64,000 bases of DNA from Azohydromonas caseinilytica (GCF_012927045.1 NZ_JABBFW010000022.1:1-64000); one strand, 5' to 3'. Positions 45,560-55,461 are shown, counted from the first letter of the stretch. Numbers and translations: made by a program. The notes: a model not told the origin generated them from the letters alone.

Positions 45560-45735
45560 TCCTTCTCCTGGTGCCTTCGCCCACCGCCCGGTGGGACGCC
45601 AACCCGGCAGTTTCGCTCAGATCGACGGGCTTCCCGTCAAGCCTGGGTAACCAGAAGAGGAGACCGTGACCTTCGCAACCATCTTCGGCCGCCGTGCCGG
45701 GCGCTGCGTGCGGCCGGCTGGCGCCGCCGGGCGTA

Positions 45736-45960
45736 TCAGGCGATGCGCTCCAGGTGTTGCTCGCCCCAGCCCTCGGGCCAGCGGCGGTAGCGGCCCTCCT
45801 TGTCAAGCGCCAACAGCGGCACCTGCTCGCCCGTGCCCTCGATCACCGTACCGCGGTAGCGGTGGGCGATGTCCTCGCGCGTGGCCTTGAAGGGCATGTA
45901 GCTGCGGCCCTCGGTGTCAAAGACATCGAAGCTGTAAACGGTGATCTTGCTGGATTCCAC
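45736..45960 (-). CDS. Small conserved-looking protein of unknown function
   Basis: I do not recognise this protein. With GTG at 45960 (GGGGAG nine bases upstream) it has 74 residues; the frame is open to a TTG at 46011. It reads as a compact, soluble, mixed alpha/beta protein (KITVYSFDVFDTEGRSY, then PLLALDKEGRYRRWPEGW) with no signal peptide or membrane segment. Coding is supported by low-complexity-free sequence and a sensible ribosome site. It lies 176 bases upstream of the epimerase gene on the same strand. Confidence 0.6.
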   Translation of the reverse strand: MESSKITVYSFDVFDTEGRSYMPFKATREDIAHRYRGTVIEGTGEQVPLLALDKEGRYRRWPEGWGEQHLERIA

Positions 45961-46145
45961 CTTGATGACTCCCCAGGACCTGTTGTCCAGAAGGGGCAAT
46001 TTTACGGACAACGTCCCGGGGAAACCCTGGGGAGCTCAGGGCTGATGCTTGGCTGACACCAGCCTGGCCGATGGGGTGTGCGGTACCGGGGCGGAGGCGG
46101 TTCTTCGCCGCACGGCGCTCGGGCGGGCGCGGCCCGCCCGGGGGC

Positions 46146-46358
46146 TCAGTTCAGTGGTGAAGGCCCGGGCGCGTCGTCGGCCCGTCCGCGGCGGGTGCCG
46201 TAGCGCTCCTTGAGGTCGTGCAGCCTTTCCTTCACGTCGGCCACCGAGAAGCGGCCGAGACAGCTCTGCTGCCACAGCGCCTCGAAGGCCTGCTCGTAGT
46301 CGAGCGGTCCGTGCTCGTGCGCAGCGTGGGGGATGTCATGGGCGTGATTCTTCATCAT
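46146..46358 (-). CDS. Small His-rich hypothetical protein
   Basis: Predicted protein of 70 residues starting MMKNHAHDIPHAAHEHG. The ATG at 46358 is preceded by a good ribosome site (CAGGAGAATCTC). The N-terminus is His-rich; the middle, YEQAFEALWQQSCLGRFSVADVKERLHDLKERYG, looks like a small helical bundle with one Cys. No known domain is recognised. A short helical protein of this kind could be a regulator or a metal-responsive factor, but this is only a guess. Confidence 0.6.
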   Translation of the reverse strand: MMKNHAHDIPHAAHEHGPLDYEQAFEALWQQSCLGRFSVADVKERLHDLKERYGTRRGRADDAPGPSPLN

Positions 46359-46741
46359 GAGATTCTCCTGGCCGGCGCGCCGCGTCGGCGCCGCCCTTGT
46401 CGTGCAGGCCGATGACAAGGTGATGACGCAGGCGGCCATGCCGGCCGTCTCCTCTGGAGCTGCCAGAGTCGCGAGAGGCCGGTGTTCATCCAGTCGTTCG
46501 AGACGGCCAGCCTGCGCAAGCTCGCGCGCCTGCCCCGGTTGCCGCTGACTGCACGGTGTACCGGGCCCTGCCGCGGCGGCAACGTGCGAATCCAGGAAAT
46601 TGTCAACCTGGGGTCAACGGATCTTTCAGAAAGTGGCCGGTGAAGGGCCTAAAAGTTGCCTTGGAATGAACAATCCGGGCCGGTTCTCTGGAAGCGCTAT
46701 CCCAGCGTGCGCGGCCGTAGTTCCTGCGACCAGCGGCCGGC
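46359..46741. other. Intergenic stretch without a recognisable gene
   Basis: About 380 bases between the small His-rich gene and the acetyltransferase gene, both on the minus strand. It probably carries the promoter of the His-rich gene and the end of the acetyltransferase transcript. Nothing else is supported. Confidence 0.4.
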
Positions 46742-47209
46742 TCATGCGGCCCCGCCTTCGAGATCGATCACGAAGCTCACGCCATGGCGCTGGAAGCCCA
46801 GCCGCTCGTAGAAGGCGTGCGCACCCTGGCGCCTGGCATTGGAGCTCAGTGCCAGCTTGTAGCAGCCGGCCGCGCGCGCGAGGCGCAGCGCCTGCGCCAC
46901 CAGCGCGCGGCCCAGGCCACGGCCTTGCGCGGCCGGGTGCACCGCCACGTCCTCCACCAGCGCGGCGGGCGCACCGCCGTGCGCCAGCAGCGGCAGCGTG
47001 AACAGTGTGAGCGTGCCCAGCAGCGTGCCGTCGCTGCCGGCAGCCACCAGCACCCGGGCGCCGGGCCACGCCATCAGCCGCTTCAGGTTGACGCGCAGGA
47101 TCTCGATGTCGGTGCTGCCCACCTCGTCCAGCCCCGAGCTCTCGTAGAGCCGGGCGATGCCTTGCAAGTCGGCGGGGCGGGCATCGCGGATCAGCCAGTC
47201 GTCAGCCAT
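46742..47209 (-). CDS. GNAT-family N-acetyltransferase
   Basis: Single-domain acetyltransferase of 155 residues. The acetyl-CoA pyrophosphate loop is seen as VHPAAQGRGLGRALVAQAL, followed by the alpha4/beta6 region ALSSNARRQGAHAFYERLGFQRHG, both typical. The acceptor is unknown; similarity in the C-terminal motif to small-molecule acetylating members makes a metabolite as likely as a protein. ATG at 47209. It is divergent from the PhoX-like gene, with 285 bases between them. Confidence 0.88.
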   Translation of the reverse strand: MADDWLIRDARPADLQGIARLYESSGLDEVGSTDIEILRVNLKRLMAWPGARVLVAAGSDGTLLGTLTLFTLPLLAHGGAPAALVEDVAVHPAAQGRGLGRALVAQALRLARAAGCYKLALSSNARRQGAHAFYERLGFQRHGVSFVIDLEGGAA

Positions 47210-47494
47210 GGCGGGCCTCCTGTCGTTGGCGGCACCGGCCGCTGTCGGAACCGTCCCGCAGCGTGGTGCCGGCGGGCAGTTTCAACTTGCCGCGCGCGCT
47301 GCGGGTCATTGGAAGCGCCCGATCCAGAAGAAGCCATGGCGAAAGGAAGGCGGCAGTGGCGCGGCGCCGCAGGTTGTTGCAGGCGGTGACCGCGGCCCGG
47401 GATGTCACGGCAACGTCACGAGGGCTCCTTAACTTGGGTCAAGCGCACGGGGCACGGTGGCCCCGGCGACCCAGCGTTCAATGGAGATTCCCGG

Positions 47495-48868
47495 ATGACT
47501 GCTTCCCGCCGCAACTTCTTCAAGCTGCTCAGTGCCGGCGCCATGGTGGCGCCGCTGGCGAGCCTGTACGGCCGCAATGCCGGCGCGGCGCCGGCCTTCG
47601 GCCCGGGCTTTGGCGCGCTCAAGCCGTCCCTGCCCCTCAACAGCGCCGAGCTGTTCGTGCCCGGCACCATGGACCTGCGCGGCCAGCCGCTGCTGGCGTT
47701 GCCCGAGGGCTTCCGCTACTGGGCCATCTCCTGCACCGGCCAGACCCTGAGCGACGGCACGCTGGTGCCCGGTGACCACGACGGCATGGCCTGCTTTCGC
47801 GGCAGCGACGGCACGACGATCCTGGTGCGCAACCACGAGCTCAGCAACCGCGAGAGCAAGTTCGGCAACCCGCGCGGCGTGGATGTGCCCGACGCGCTGA
47901 AGTTCGACCCCTGGGCCAACGGCGGCACCACCACGCTGGTGCTCGACGCGCAGGGCCGGCTGCTGCGCCACTACGCCTCGCTGGGCGGCACCAACAACAA
48001 CTGTGCCGGCGGCCCCACGCCCTGGGGCACCTGGCTGAGCTGCGAGGAGACCACGGCGCTCGCGGCCTCAACCACCTACCAGCAGCGGCATGGCTACGTG
48101 TTCGAGGTGCCGGCCATGGCCGACGGCCCGACCAAGGCCGTGCCCATCGTGGGCATGGGCCGCTTCAGCCACGAGGCCACGGCCACCGACGCGCACACCG
48201 GCATCGTCTACCTGACCGAGGACACGGGCGACAGCCTGTTCTACCGCTACGTACCCAGGCAGCCGGGTCAGCTGCTGGCCGGCGGCACGCTGCAGGCCCT
48301 GAAGCTCAAGGGCTCCAACGGTTCAGTGAGCACCGGCAAGGGCTTCCTGGAGCGCCTGGGCCAGCCGCTGCCGGTGGAATGGGTGACCATTCCCGAGCCC
48401 GACCCGGTGAACAACGACTTCGCCAACAGCACTCGGGCCCAGGGCCAGGCCTTGGGCGCGGCCACCTTCGTGCGCGGCGAAGGCGCCTGGACCGGCCAGG
48501 GCCTGATCTACTTCTGCTGCACCAGCGGCGGCGATGCCGGCGCGGGCCAGATCTGGGCCTACCACCCCGCGGCGCAGACGCTGACGCTGGTGGTCGAGTC
48601 CACCGACCGCACGGTGCTGGAGGCGCCGGACAACATCACCGTCGGTCCGGACGGCCGCCTCTACATGTTCGAAGACGGTAGCGGGGGCAACAACATCGTC
48701 GGCGTGAGCGCCCAGGGCGAGCTGTTCCGCGTCGCGGAGAACCGCCTCAACGGCAGCGAGTTCGCCGGCGGCTGTTTCTCGCACAACGGCCGCTTCATGT
48801 TCGTGAACATCCAGACGCCGGGCATCACGCTGGTGATCGAGGGGCCCTGGCGCAAGGGCCAGCGCTGA
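47495..48868 (+). CDS. PhoX-family protein (DUF839), Tat-exported
   Basis: Exported protein of 457 residues similar to PhoX-type alkaline phosphatases. The twin-arginine signal is MTASRRNFFKLLSAGAM, showing transport in folded form, as expected for a Ca/Fe metalloenzyme. Family blocks seen are LVRNHELSNRESKFG, WLSCEETTA, GRFSHEATATDAHTG and YLTEDTGDSLFYRYVP, which supply the metal-binding Glu and His residues. It is shorter than classical PhoX (about 600 residues), like the DUF839 subgroup whose enzymatic role is less certain. The ATG at 47495 is chosen because it directly precedes the Tat motif. Confidence 0.85.
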   Translation: MTASRRNFFKLLSAGAMVAPLASLYGRNAGAAPAFGPGFGALKPSLPLNSAELFVPGTMDLRGQPLLALPEGFRYWAISCTGQTLSDGTLVPGDHDGMACFRGSDGTTILVRNHELSNRESKFGNPRGVDVPDALKFDPWANGGTTTLVLDAQGRLLRHYASLGGTNNNCAGGPTPWGTWLSCEETTALAASTTYQQRHGYVFEVPAMADGPTKAVPIVGMGRFSHEATATDAHTGIVYLTEDTGDSLFYRYVPRQPGQLLAGGTLQALKLKGSNGSVSTGKGFLERLGQPLPVEWVTIPEPDPVNNDFANSTRAQGQALGAATFVRGEGAWTGQGLIYFCCTSGGDAGAGQIWAYHPAAQTLTLVVESTDRTVLEAPDNITVGPDGRLYMFEDGSGGNNIVGVSAQGELFRVAENRLNGSEFAGGCFSHNGRFMFVNIQTPGITLVIEGPWRKGQR

Positions 48869-48915
48869 GGCGGGCCCATTTCTCATTCCACTTCTCGCTT
48901 CTGAGTGAAGTAATT

Positions 48916-48983
48916 CCGTTCGTCCTGACCCTTCGGTACCTCAGGGCCGGGTCCGGCCTCTGGCCGGATCGAAGGATGAACGG
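48916..48983. repeat. REP-like inverted repeat 1
   Basis: Arms CCGTTCGTCC (48916-48925) and GGATGAACGG (48974-48983) pair with one mismatch and enclose further complementary segments (CCTGACCCTTCG…CGAAGG, and a GGCCGG-rich core). It lies between two convergent genes. The consensus resembles the TTCGTCCTGAG…GAAGGATGAACGG repeats common in Burkholderiales intergenic DNA. Confidence 0.6.
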
Positions 48984-49017
48984 CCCCTGCCGTGGTGCCG
49001 CCATCGCAGCCTCCCGG

Positions 49018-49045
49018 GTTCGTACTTCGATACCTCAGTACGAAC
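49018..49045. repeat. REP-like inverted repeat 2
   Basis: Perfect arms GTTCGTACT (49018-49026) and AGTACGAAC (49037-49045) with a 10-base loop, 34 bases after the first repeat. The paired arrangement is typical of REP doublets; it may also help terminate both convergent transcripts. Confidence 0.6.
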
Positions 49046-49076
49046 GGGTCATTTCACGACCAAAGTGGAATCGGTA

Positions 49077-50408
49077 TCAGAGCTTGCGCACGCAGGTGCC
49101 AAACGACGCGGGGCAGTCCGCGTTCAGGCCGCCGGTGTGGCCGCGCGGGAAGGCTTCGGAGTTGAACATCCGCAGCACGCTCCTGTAGGGCACCAGCGGC
49201 TGGATCAGCGTCTTGCTCCAGAACAGGTAGTTGGCGTGCAGCCGGTTCTGGGCAAAGGCGTGCAGCTCCTGCACCCGCGGTGGCGCGTGCGGACCGTTGT
49301 GCGAGCGGGCGAAGTAGTTCTCCGGCTGCACCGACGGGCCGATGGGCACCTTGCCCCGGGCCTTGTCGTAGAACGGGTAGGTCAGCCGGTTCAGGTCATG
49401 GTCGTTGAGGAAGGTGTCCGGCCCGCCCAGGCCCACCGAGGACGACAGCATGTTGCTCACCAGCCCGGCCATGTACGGTTGCGGGAAGTTGATGAACTGC
49501 ATCACCACCGTGTTCGGGAAGGCGCGCTTCGTGGCCTTGTTGACCTGCGCGAGGTGGGTGAAGAAGTCGGTGGTCTGGCGCTTGCTCAAGGGCTGGAGCA
49601 TCTGGCCCATCGCCGTCTCGTTGAAGGTGATGCCTTCGAAGTTGTTATTGTAGTTGTAGCGCCGGCCCAGGGCGGTGGTCAGCGCGATGAGGCGGTCGCG
49701 CACCTTCGGGTTGTGCAGCGCCGCGTTCTCGCCATAAGTCTTGGGGGAGCCCAGCGTGGACTTGGCGTTGATGCGGATCTTGTAGGCGCCGCCGCTGTAC
49801 TCGGCCGTGTGCATGTAGTCCGGCACCGCGCGCACGCCGGCCTTGAAGGCCTTGGTCTCCACCATGATGAACAGCTGCTTGCCGTAGGAGCGCGCCAGCG
49901 CCAGGTCGCGGTCGATGGTCGCGAACTGGTATTCGCCCTTGCGCGGCTCCAGCTGGCGCCAGCCGTAGCGCAGCAGCAGTCCCTTCACGTGCGGCAGGTG
50001 CTTAATCTCGCGCAGCGCCTCGTGCAGCGCGGCCTCGCCCCGGCGGCTGAGCGCGACGTAGTGCCCCGGATTCCACTTCACGCGCGTCCAGCTCGCGGCC
50101 TCGGCGGCCTGCCTGCTCGGCTGCAGGCTGGTCAGGAAGGCCTGCGAGGTGGCCTCGTCCTCCTCCAGCTCCCAGGGCTGGGGGTCGAAGGACATCACGG
50201 CGTCGCTGCCCGACTCCTGGGCTGTGGCGGCCTGCGGCCTTTCGGTCGCGAGCGCCTGCCGGTTCTCGGACGCCGACAGAGCCGATGCGGGCATGGCAGC
50301 GACAGCGTCGTCGCTTTCGGCCTCTCCACCGCCACAGGCGGCCAGCAGCATGGCCGTACCCAACATCGAACCGCGCCATGCCAGGCGCGAGAAAAGATCA
50401 CGCATCAA
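49077..50408 (-). CDS. TIM-barrel-like secreted lipoprotein (paralogue of the gene at 63002)
   Basis: Predicted lipoprotein of 443 residues with lipobox LLAAC (Cys25), then a 70-residue low-complexity linker and a domain of about 330 residues. I do not recognise a named family, but the order of motifs (VKGLLLRYGWRQLEP, IDRDLALARSYGKQLFIMV, FEGITFNETAMGQM, NTVVMQFINFPQ) resembles clan A glycoside hydrolases, in which an acid/base Glu sits in an N-E motif; here Asn263-Glu264. Role in glycan turnover is inference. A second copy starts at 63002. A truncated GT2 gene lies 84 bases upstream on the same strand and may once have been its partner. Confidence 0.72.
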   Translation of the reverse strand: MMRDLFSRLAWRGSMLGTAMLLAACGGGEAESDDAVAAMPASALSASENRQALATERPQAATAQESGSDAVMSFDPQPWELEEDEATSQAFLTSLQPSRQAAEAASWTRVKWNPGHYVALSRRGEAALHEALREIKHLPHVKGLLLRYGWRQLEPRKGEYQFATIDRDLALARSYGKQLFIMVETKAFKAGVRAVPDYMHTAEYSGGAYKIRINAKSTLGSPKTYGENAALHNPKVRDRLIALTTALGRRYNYNNNFEGITFNETAMGQMLQPLSKRQTTDFFTHLAQVNKATKRAFPNTVVMQFINFPQPYMAGLVSNMLSSSVGLGGPDTFLNDHDLNRLTYPFYDKARGKVPIGPSVQPENYFARSHNGPHAPPRVQELHAFAQNRLHANYLFWSKTLIQPLVPYRSVLRMFNSEAFPRGHTGGLNADCPASFGTCVRKL

Positions 50409-50492
50409 TTCAATCCAATCAAAGACAGGTCCTGACAGGGCCGGGGCAACATCGGGCTCCGGCGCCTGTCAGCGCTGCAGGGAAGTGCGGCG

Positions 50493-51719
50493 TCAAGAGC
50501 CGGGCATGGGCGCCGCGCCCGTCGCCGCCAGGGCCAGCGTCGAGCCGGTGTCCTCGATCACGGTGGCGTCCTGGATGAACACCGGCACCTCGAAGCCCCG
50601 CTCGCTCACCGTCTGCCGGATGTCGCGCAGCGCGCGGACCCGCAGCAGCGCGTGCAGGCCGGTCTGCGCCACGGCGATGCGCTCGTCGCGGACCATGACG
50701 TCCGCCAGCTTGAGCAGGTGGTCATGCCGCACCAGGCAGCCGGCATCCAGCGTCAGCAGGAGGTCTTCCTCCGGGACGATCAGGTCGGCTTGCACGGGCT
50801 CGCACTCCACCAGGCGGCAGCCCTGGGGGCCGAGCTGTTCCCTGAAGCTGCACCCCAGCAGGCCGATGTAGCTGTTGAGGTTCATCGCCTTGCCGGGCGC
50901 GTGCGAGAGGTTGCCGTAGCGCTTGCGCTCGAAGGCCGTGATGCGCAGCTGCAGCAGCGCCGCCAGCCGGCGGTACTCATGCCACAGCGCGTCCCGCTCC
51001 AGCGGGGCGCCGGCCTGCAGGCGACGCGCATGGCGGCGGTGCGACTGCGCCGCGGCGGCCACGACGGCCTGGTCGGAGCAGGCATCCCCGTGCGCACGCG
51101 CCCCATCGCCCACGGGCTCGGCCAGCGCCGACACCCAGTCCGCCAACCCCTCGTACAGCCCGGCAAGGCGGCGGGTTTCGATGGCGCCATCCAGGCGGCC
51201 GGCGTCGGCGCGCGCCACGAAGGCCGAGAGTTCCTGCTGATAGCCCAGGGCGGCGTCGCGGAAGCGGGCCTGCAGCGCCTCTATGAACTGCCGGCTGGCC
51301 TGCAGCGCCGCGTGGTCGGCGGATGGGCCCGAGCGCGGATCATCGAGCAGCACGACGATGCGCTTGGACGGGTACTCGGCCAGCGCTGCCGACACCACCG
51401 TCTGGCGGATGGCGCGCAGCTCCTCCTTGTGTGAAGGCACCAGCACGCACAGGCGCGGCCAGGCCTTGGCCTGGCGCAGTGCATCCAGCGCCGCGTCCTC
51501 GTGGGCCGTGTCGCATGGTTGCCGCCGCAACGCACCCAGGCGGTCCTGCAGGTACGCCACGCTGCCATAGCCCAGGCCCGAGAACAGCGGCAGCGCCAGG
51601 CCTGCTTGCCATGGCGCCGGTCCGGTGCCCTGCATGGGCTCGGCGACATGCGCCGCGGCCGGCACGAGGGCCACGGCTGTGGCCACCATCGCCCCGTTGG
51701 TGATGGAAAACTCTTTCAT
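50493..51719 (-). pseudogene. Decayed GT2 (cellulose-synthase-like) glycosyltransferase
   Basis: Frame of 408 residues beginning at ATG 51719 with a good GGAAGGA site. The N-terminal donor domain is readable (LCVLVPSHKEELRAIRQTVV, then VPEEDLLLTLDAG carrying the metal-binding acidic motif). After RIAVAQT the protein jumps directly to LLRVRALRDIRQTVSERGFE, although in intact relatives about 40 or more residues with the acceptor region lie between. It then ends soon after FIQDATVIEDTGST with unrelated residues, so the Q-x-x-R-W motif and the membrane helices are missing. I infer an internal deletion and 3' truncation. It is probably non-functional as a synthase. Confidence 0.65.
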
Positions 51720-52028
51720 CGATTCCTTCCCCGGTACCGAAGCGCGGCCTTGGCCGGCTGCGGCACCTGTGCACGCATGCGCCGGCGTCTTGCGCCGGCG
51801 CGCTTTTCTGACGGGCATCACCGGGTTAGCCTGACCCGGGAGCGGCACGGGAGGGAATCTATGGATTGATGAAGCCGAATTTTGGGTGTGATGGGCGCGG
51901 TTTGATACGACAGCGTCAGAAAGCGGCTCAGAACACTTCGTACGTATCAGAGTTGTAATCGGTACAACCTCATGCCGCCGCATGTCCGGCGTGGTGTGGC
52001 GGCAGTCCAATGTTGCGCTGGCAACCGC
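51720..52028. other. Intergenic region upstream of the GT2 remnant
   Basis: About 309 bases with lower GC than the flanks near 51880-51970. It should contain the promoter of the GT2/lipoprotein pair. The frame that continues the GT2 ORF upstream has no protein-like composition. No structured element is obvious. Confidence 0.4.
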
Positions 52029-52439
52029 TCAGGCCAGGGGCAGCGCGATGCCTTGTGCCGCGAAGACCTCCCGGACCACCGCCAGGCCATTCAAGGCTGC
52101 CGGGAAGCCGGCGTAGACCGCCATCTGCATCACGGCTTCCACGATCTCGGCCGGGTCGCAGCCCACGTGCAGCGCGGCATGCACATGCACCTTGAGCTGC
52201 GGCACGGCCGTGCCCAGCGCGGTCAGGGCCGCCACCGTGGCGATCTCGCGTTCCCGCAAGCCCAGCTGGTGCCGCGCGTAGATGTCGCCGAAGGGGAACT
52301 CGACCAGGTAGCGGGCGAAGTCGGGAAAGGACCGGGCCAGGCTCTCGACCACGGCCAGGCCCTGCGGGCCGTCCACGCGCTGCAGGCAGTCCAGGCCGGC
52401 CTGGTAGCGGTCGGTGCCGGGCGGGTTTTCAAGCTCCAT
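52029..52439 (-). CDS. Carboxymuconolactone decarboxylase family protein
   Basis: Small all-helical protein of 136 residues in the CMD/AhpD superfamily. The core block LREREIATVAALTALGTAVPQLKVHVHAALHVGCDPAEIVEAV with MQMAVYAGFPAALNGLAVV after it matches the gamma-carboxymuconolactone decarboxylase subgroup, in which a single His near the start of the second helix is conserved; the AhpD CxxC pair is absent. ATG at 52439 follows GGAG with good spacing. It is divergent from a LysR-type regulator, the usual sign that the regulator controls it. Confidence 0.85.
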   Translation of the reverse strand: MELENPPGTDRYQAGLDCLQRVDGPQGLAVVESLARSFPDFARYLVEFPFGDIYARHQLGLREREIATVAALTALGTAVPQLKVHVHAALHVGCDPAEIVEAVMQMAVYAGFPAALNGLAVVREVFAAQGIALPLA

Positions 52440-52534
52440 TGCGGTCTCCATTCGAAATGGTTGATCAGGAAGCCGCCCACTGTGGAGCCGCGGTCTCGGA
52501 AAGAGAATTGCGGATTCGTTGATACCCGATCGGT

Positions 52535-53437
52535 ATGAGCAACCCACTCGATTCCCGTGCACTGCGCCTGTTCGTCGCGGTGGCGCAGACGCTGAATTTC
52601 CGGCAGGCCGCCGAGGTGCTGCACATGTCGCAGCCGCCCTTGAGCCGCGGCATCCGCGAGCTGGAGCAGCGGCTGGGCGTGAGCCTGTTCGAGCGCAACA
52701 CCCGCGTGGTGGCCTTGACCCGAGCCGGTGCCCTGCTGCTACCGCGGGCGCTGCGCATCCTGCGCCTGCTGGAGGAGGCGCGGGATGCGCTGACCGGGGC
52801 GGCGGAAGTGAGCGCCCTGCGCATCGGCCTGACCACGGCCGTCGCGCCTTCCTGGTTCGATGACCTGGAGGGCCGGTTGCAGGCGCAATGGCCGGGGGCC
52901 CGCATCGAGCTGTGCTTCGGCAGCTCGCCGCAGCTGGTGCGGCAGCTGCGCGGCGGCCGGCTGCAGGCGGCCTTCATCGCCCTGCCGGCCGAGTGCGCGG
53001 GGCTGCAGGTGGAGGAGCTGGAGCGCTACCCGCTGTGCGTGGCCCTGCCGGCCACGCACCCGCTGAGCCGCCGGCGGCGCATCCGGCTGGAGCAGCTCTG
53101 CGGCGAGGCGCTGTTCTGGTTCGAGCGGCGCCGGCAGCCCGCGTTCTTCGATCACTGCCGGGCGGTGTTCGCACGCAGCGGGCTGCAGCCGCGCCAGTGG
53201 CTGAAGGAGCCGGTGGACCACCATGTGCTGATGGCCGAGGTGGCGGCGGGCAAGGGCATCGCCCTGCTCCCCTCCACCTTCCGCACGCTGCGCCGCCGGG
53301 GCGTGGCGTACCGGCCGCTGGCCGAGGGCGAAGCGCTGTCGGTGGGCATCGGCCTGTGCGTGCCGCCCGCGGGCAGCGCCCTGCTGGAGCCGCTGCGGCG
53401 CGTGAGCAGCCTGCCGCGGGAAGAGCGCTCCTCCTAG
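52535..53437 (+). CDS. LysR-family transcriptional regulator
   Basis: Regulator of 300 residues. The winged helix-turn-helix occupies residues 6-65 (ALRLFVAVAQTLNFRQAAEVLHMSQPPLSRGI, with the typical QPPLSR recognition helix), followed by a linker helix and a two-lobed effector domain (about 92-290). It is divergent from the CMD-family gene; with starts at 52439 and 52535 the intergenic operator region is 95 bases. LysR regulators in this position usually activate the divergent gene in response to an aromatic or related metabolite; the ligand is unknown. Confidence 0.92.
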   Translation: MSNPLDSRALRLFVAVAQTLNFRQAAEVLHMSQPPLSRGIRELEQRLGVSLFERNTRVVALTRAGALLLPRALRILRLLEEARDALTGAAEVSALRIGLTTAVAPSWFDDLEGRLQAQWPGARIELCFGSSPQLVRQLRGGRLQAAFIALPAECAGLQVEELERYPLCVALPATHPLSRRRRIRLEQLCGEALFWFERRRQPAFFDHCRAVFARSGLQPRQWLKEPVDHHVLMAEVAAGKGIALLPSTFRTLRRRGVAYRPLAEGEALSVGIGLCVPPAGSALLEPLRRVSSLPREERSS

Positions 53438-53470
53438 CCGTCCACCGCGCCCTCCTGCGGGCCGTGCCTT

Positions 53471-55282
53471 CTAGAGCTTGAACCCCGCCACCGCCCCCGC
53501 CAGCGCATGCGCCTGCTCGCGCAGGCTGGCCGCGGCGGCGGCCGATTCCTCGACCAGCGCGGAGTTCTGCTGCGTCATCTGGTCCAGGTGCGACACCGTG
53601 GCGCTGACGCGGCCGATGCCGCCGCTCTGGTGGCTGGTGGCCGCGGTGATCTCGCCGATGACCTGCGAAACCCGCTCCACCGACTGCACGATCTGCTCCA
53701 TTGCCGCGCCGGCCTCCTGCACCAGGCGGCTGCCGTCGCCGACCCGCTCGACGCTGTCGTGGATCAGGCCGCGGATCTCGCGCGCGGCCTGGGCCGAGCG
53801 CTGCGCCAGGCCACGCACCTCGCCGGCCACCACGGCGAAGCCGCGGCCCTGCTCGCCCGCGCGCGCCGCCTCCACGGCGGCATTGAGAGCCAGGATGTTG
53901 GTCTGGAAGGCGATGCCGTCGATCACCGCGATGATGTCAGCGATGCGCTGCGAGCTGCCGTTGATGCGTCCCATCGTGGCCACCACCTGCGACACCAGCT
54001 CGCCGCCCTGGCGCGCCGCGGCGGTGGCGCCGTCGGCCAGCTGGTGCGCGGAGGCCGCGCCCGCGGCGGTCTGCTGCACGGCCTGCGTCAGCTGCTCCAT
54101 GGCGCTGGCGGTCTGCTGCAGCTCCGAGGCGGTCTGCTCGGTCCGCTCCGACAGGTCCTGGTTGCCGTGCGCGATCTCGCGGGCGGCGGTGTTCACGGAG
54201 TCGGTGGTCTGGCGGATGCTGCCCAGCGTGGCGGCGATCTTGCTGACGAACAGGTTGAACGACTGCCCGACATGCGAGAGCTCGTCGTCGCCGCGGGTGT
54301 CCAGCCGGCGCGTGAGGTCGCCGTCGCCCGAGGCCACTTCCTGCATCGCTTCACGCAGGCTGGTCAGGCGCCGCAGCAGCAGGCTGGTCAGCGCGGCGAT
54401 CGCCGCGGCCGTCACCGTCAGCAGCACCGCGCTCAGGCCCAGGGCCGTGCGCGCGGCCGCGCCCACGCCGGCCAGCGCATCGCCCTGGTGCTGGGCCAGC
54501 ACCAGGCTCCAGTCGGTGTGCGGCACCTGGCGCGCGCTGAGCCAGTAGTCGCCGCCGGGCAACTGCACGGACTCCTGCGCGCCGCTGCCGAGCATCCGGC
54601 CGATGCGGGCACCGTCCACGCCGGGCGCGACCGCCGCGGCGTCCTTGAGGGTCAGCGCCTTGTCGGGATGGGCGATGACGCGACCCTGGCTGTCCACCAG
54701 GTAGGCGAAGCTCCGGGCCGAGGGCCTGATGGCGTTGACGGTGGCCACCACGCCGTCGATGAAGATGTCGCCCGCCGCCACGCCGGCGAGCTGCCCGTCG
54801 CGGCTCACCGGGACGGCGAAGGTGACGATCAGCCGCCCGGTGCCGGCGTCGGCATAGGGCGCGGTCAGCACGGGGCGGCCGGCGGCCCGGGCCTGCTGGT
54901 ACCAGGGGCGCGCGGTCGGGTCGTAGTCGGCGGGCAGGTTCTGCGGATTGGAAAAGGCGTGGCGCTTGTCGCTCCAGCCGACGTAGGCGGTGTCGAAGCC
55001 CCCGGACTTCTGGGCCTGTACCAGGCCGGCCTGCAGCGGCGCGCCCTCGGCCGCCAGCAGCGGCTCCATGGCGCGCGCCACCTCGGTCTTGGCGGCGACC
55101 CAGTCGCCCAGGGCCTTGGCGTAGCCCTCGCTGAGGGCCTGCACATGCTGCTGCGCCGTGGCCTGCGCCGTGCTGCGCGCGCTCCACAGGTTGGCGGCGG
55201 TGAGCGCCGAGACCGACAGCACGACGGTCGTCATGGAGGCGAGGATGATTTTTGTCCGGATGGACAGACTGCGGAACTTCAT
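53471..55282 (-). CDS. Methyl-accepting chemotaxis protein with dCache sensor
   Basis: Chemoreceptor of 603 residues. Membrane segment 1 is at about 9-31. The periplasmic domain (about 35-280) has the double-Cache signature [20 protein letters not shown] and [12 protein letters not shown], which usually binds amino acids or organic acids. Membrane segment 2 (about 285-308) is followed by HAMP and the signalling domain with the canonical hairpin [19 protein letters not shown] and [19 protein letters not shown]. There is no C-terminal pentapeptide. ATG at 55282 is chosen (55294 possible); the upstream frame to 55780 is not coding-like. Confidence 0.92.
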   Translation of the reverse strand: MKFRSLSIRTKIILASMTTVVLSVSALTAANLWSARSTAQATAQQHVQALSEGYAKALGDWVAAKTEVARAMEPLLAAEGAPLQAGLVQAQKSGGFDTAYVGWSDKRHAFSNPQNLPADYDPTARPWYQQARAAGRPVLTAPYADAGTGRLIVTFAVPVSRDGQLAGVAAGDIFIDGVVATVNAIRPSARSFAYLVDSQGRVIAHPDKALTLKDAAAVAPGVDGARIGRMLGSGAQESVQLPGGDYWLSARQVPHTDWSLVLAQHQGDALAGVGAAARTALGLSAVLLTVTAAAIAALTSLLLRRLTSLREAMQEVASGDGDLTRRLDTRGDDELSHVGQSFNLFVSKIAATLGSIRQTTDSVNTAAREIAHGNQDLSERTEQTASELQQTASAMEQLTQAVQQTAAGAASAHQLADGATAAARQGGELVSQVVATMGRINGSSQRIADIIAVIDGIAFQTNILALNAAVEAARAGEQGRGFAVVAGEVRGLAQRSAQAAREIRGLIHDSVERVGDGSRLVQEAGAAMEQIVQSVERVSQVIGEITAATSHQSGGIGRVSATVSHLDQMTQQNSALVEESAAAAASLREQAHALAGAVAGFKL

Positions 55283-55461
55283 GGGACGGCGCATCGGCCG
55301 TTGCCCGGCAGGGTGAAGCGTCCGGCTGCTTCGGCCGGACCCGCGCCGTGCATTACTGCACTGTTCTGCGGGGCGCTTCATGGCCTTGCCGCTGGACGGC
55401 CTGCGGCCGTCGCGGCAACGGCGGGCCGGCGTGGGCGGGCCCGCGCCAGCCCGCTCCGGGC

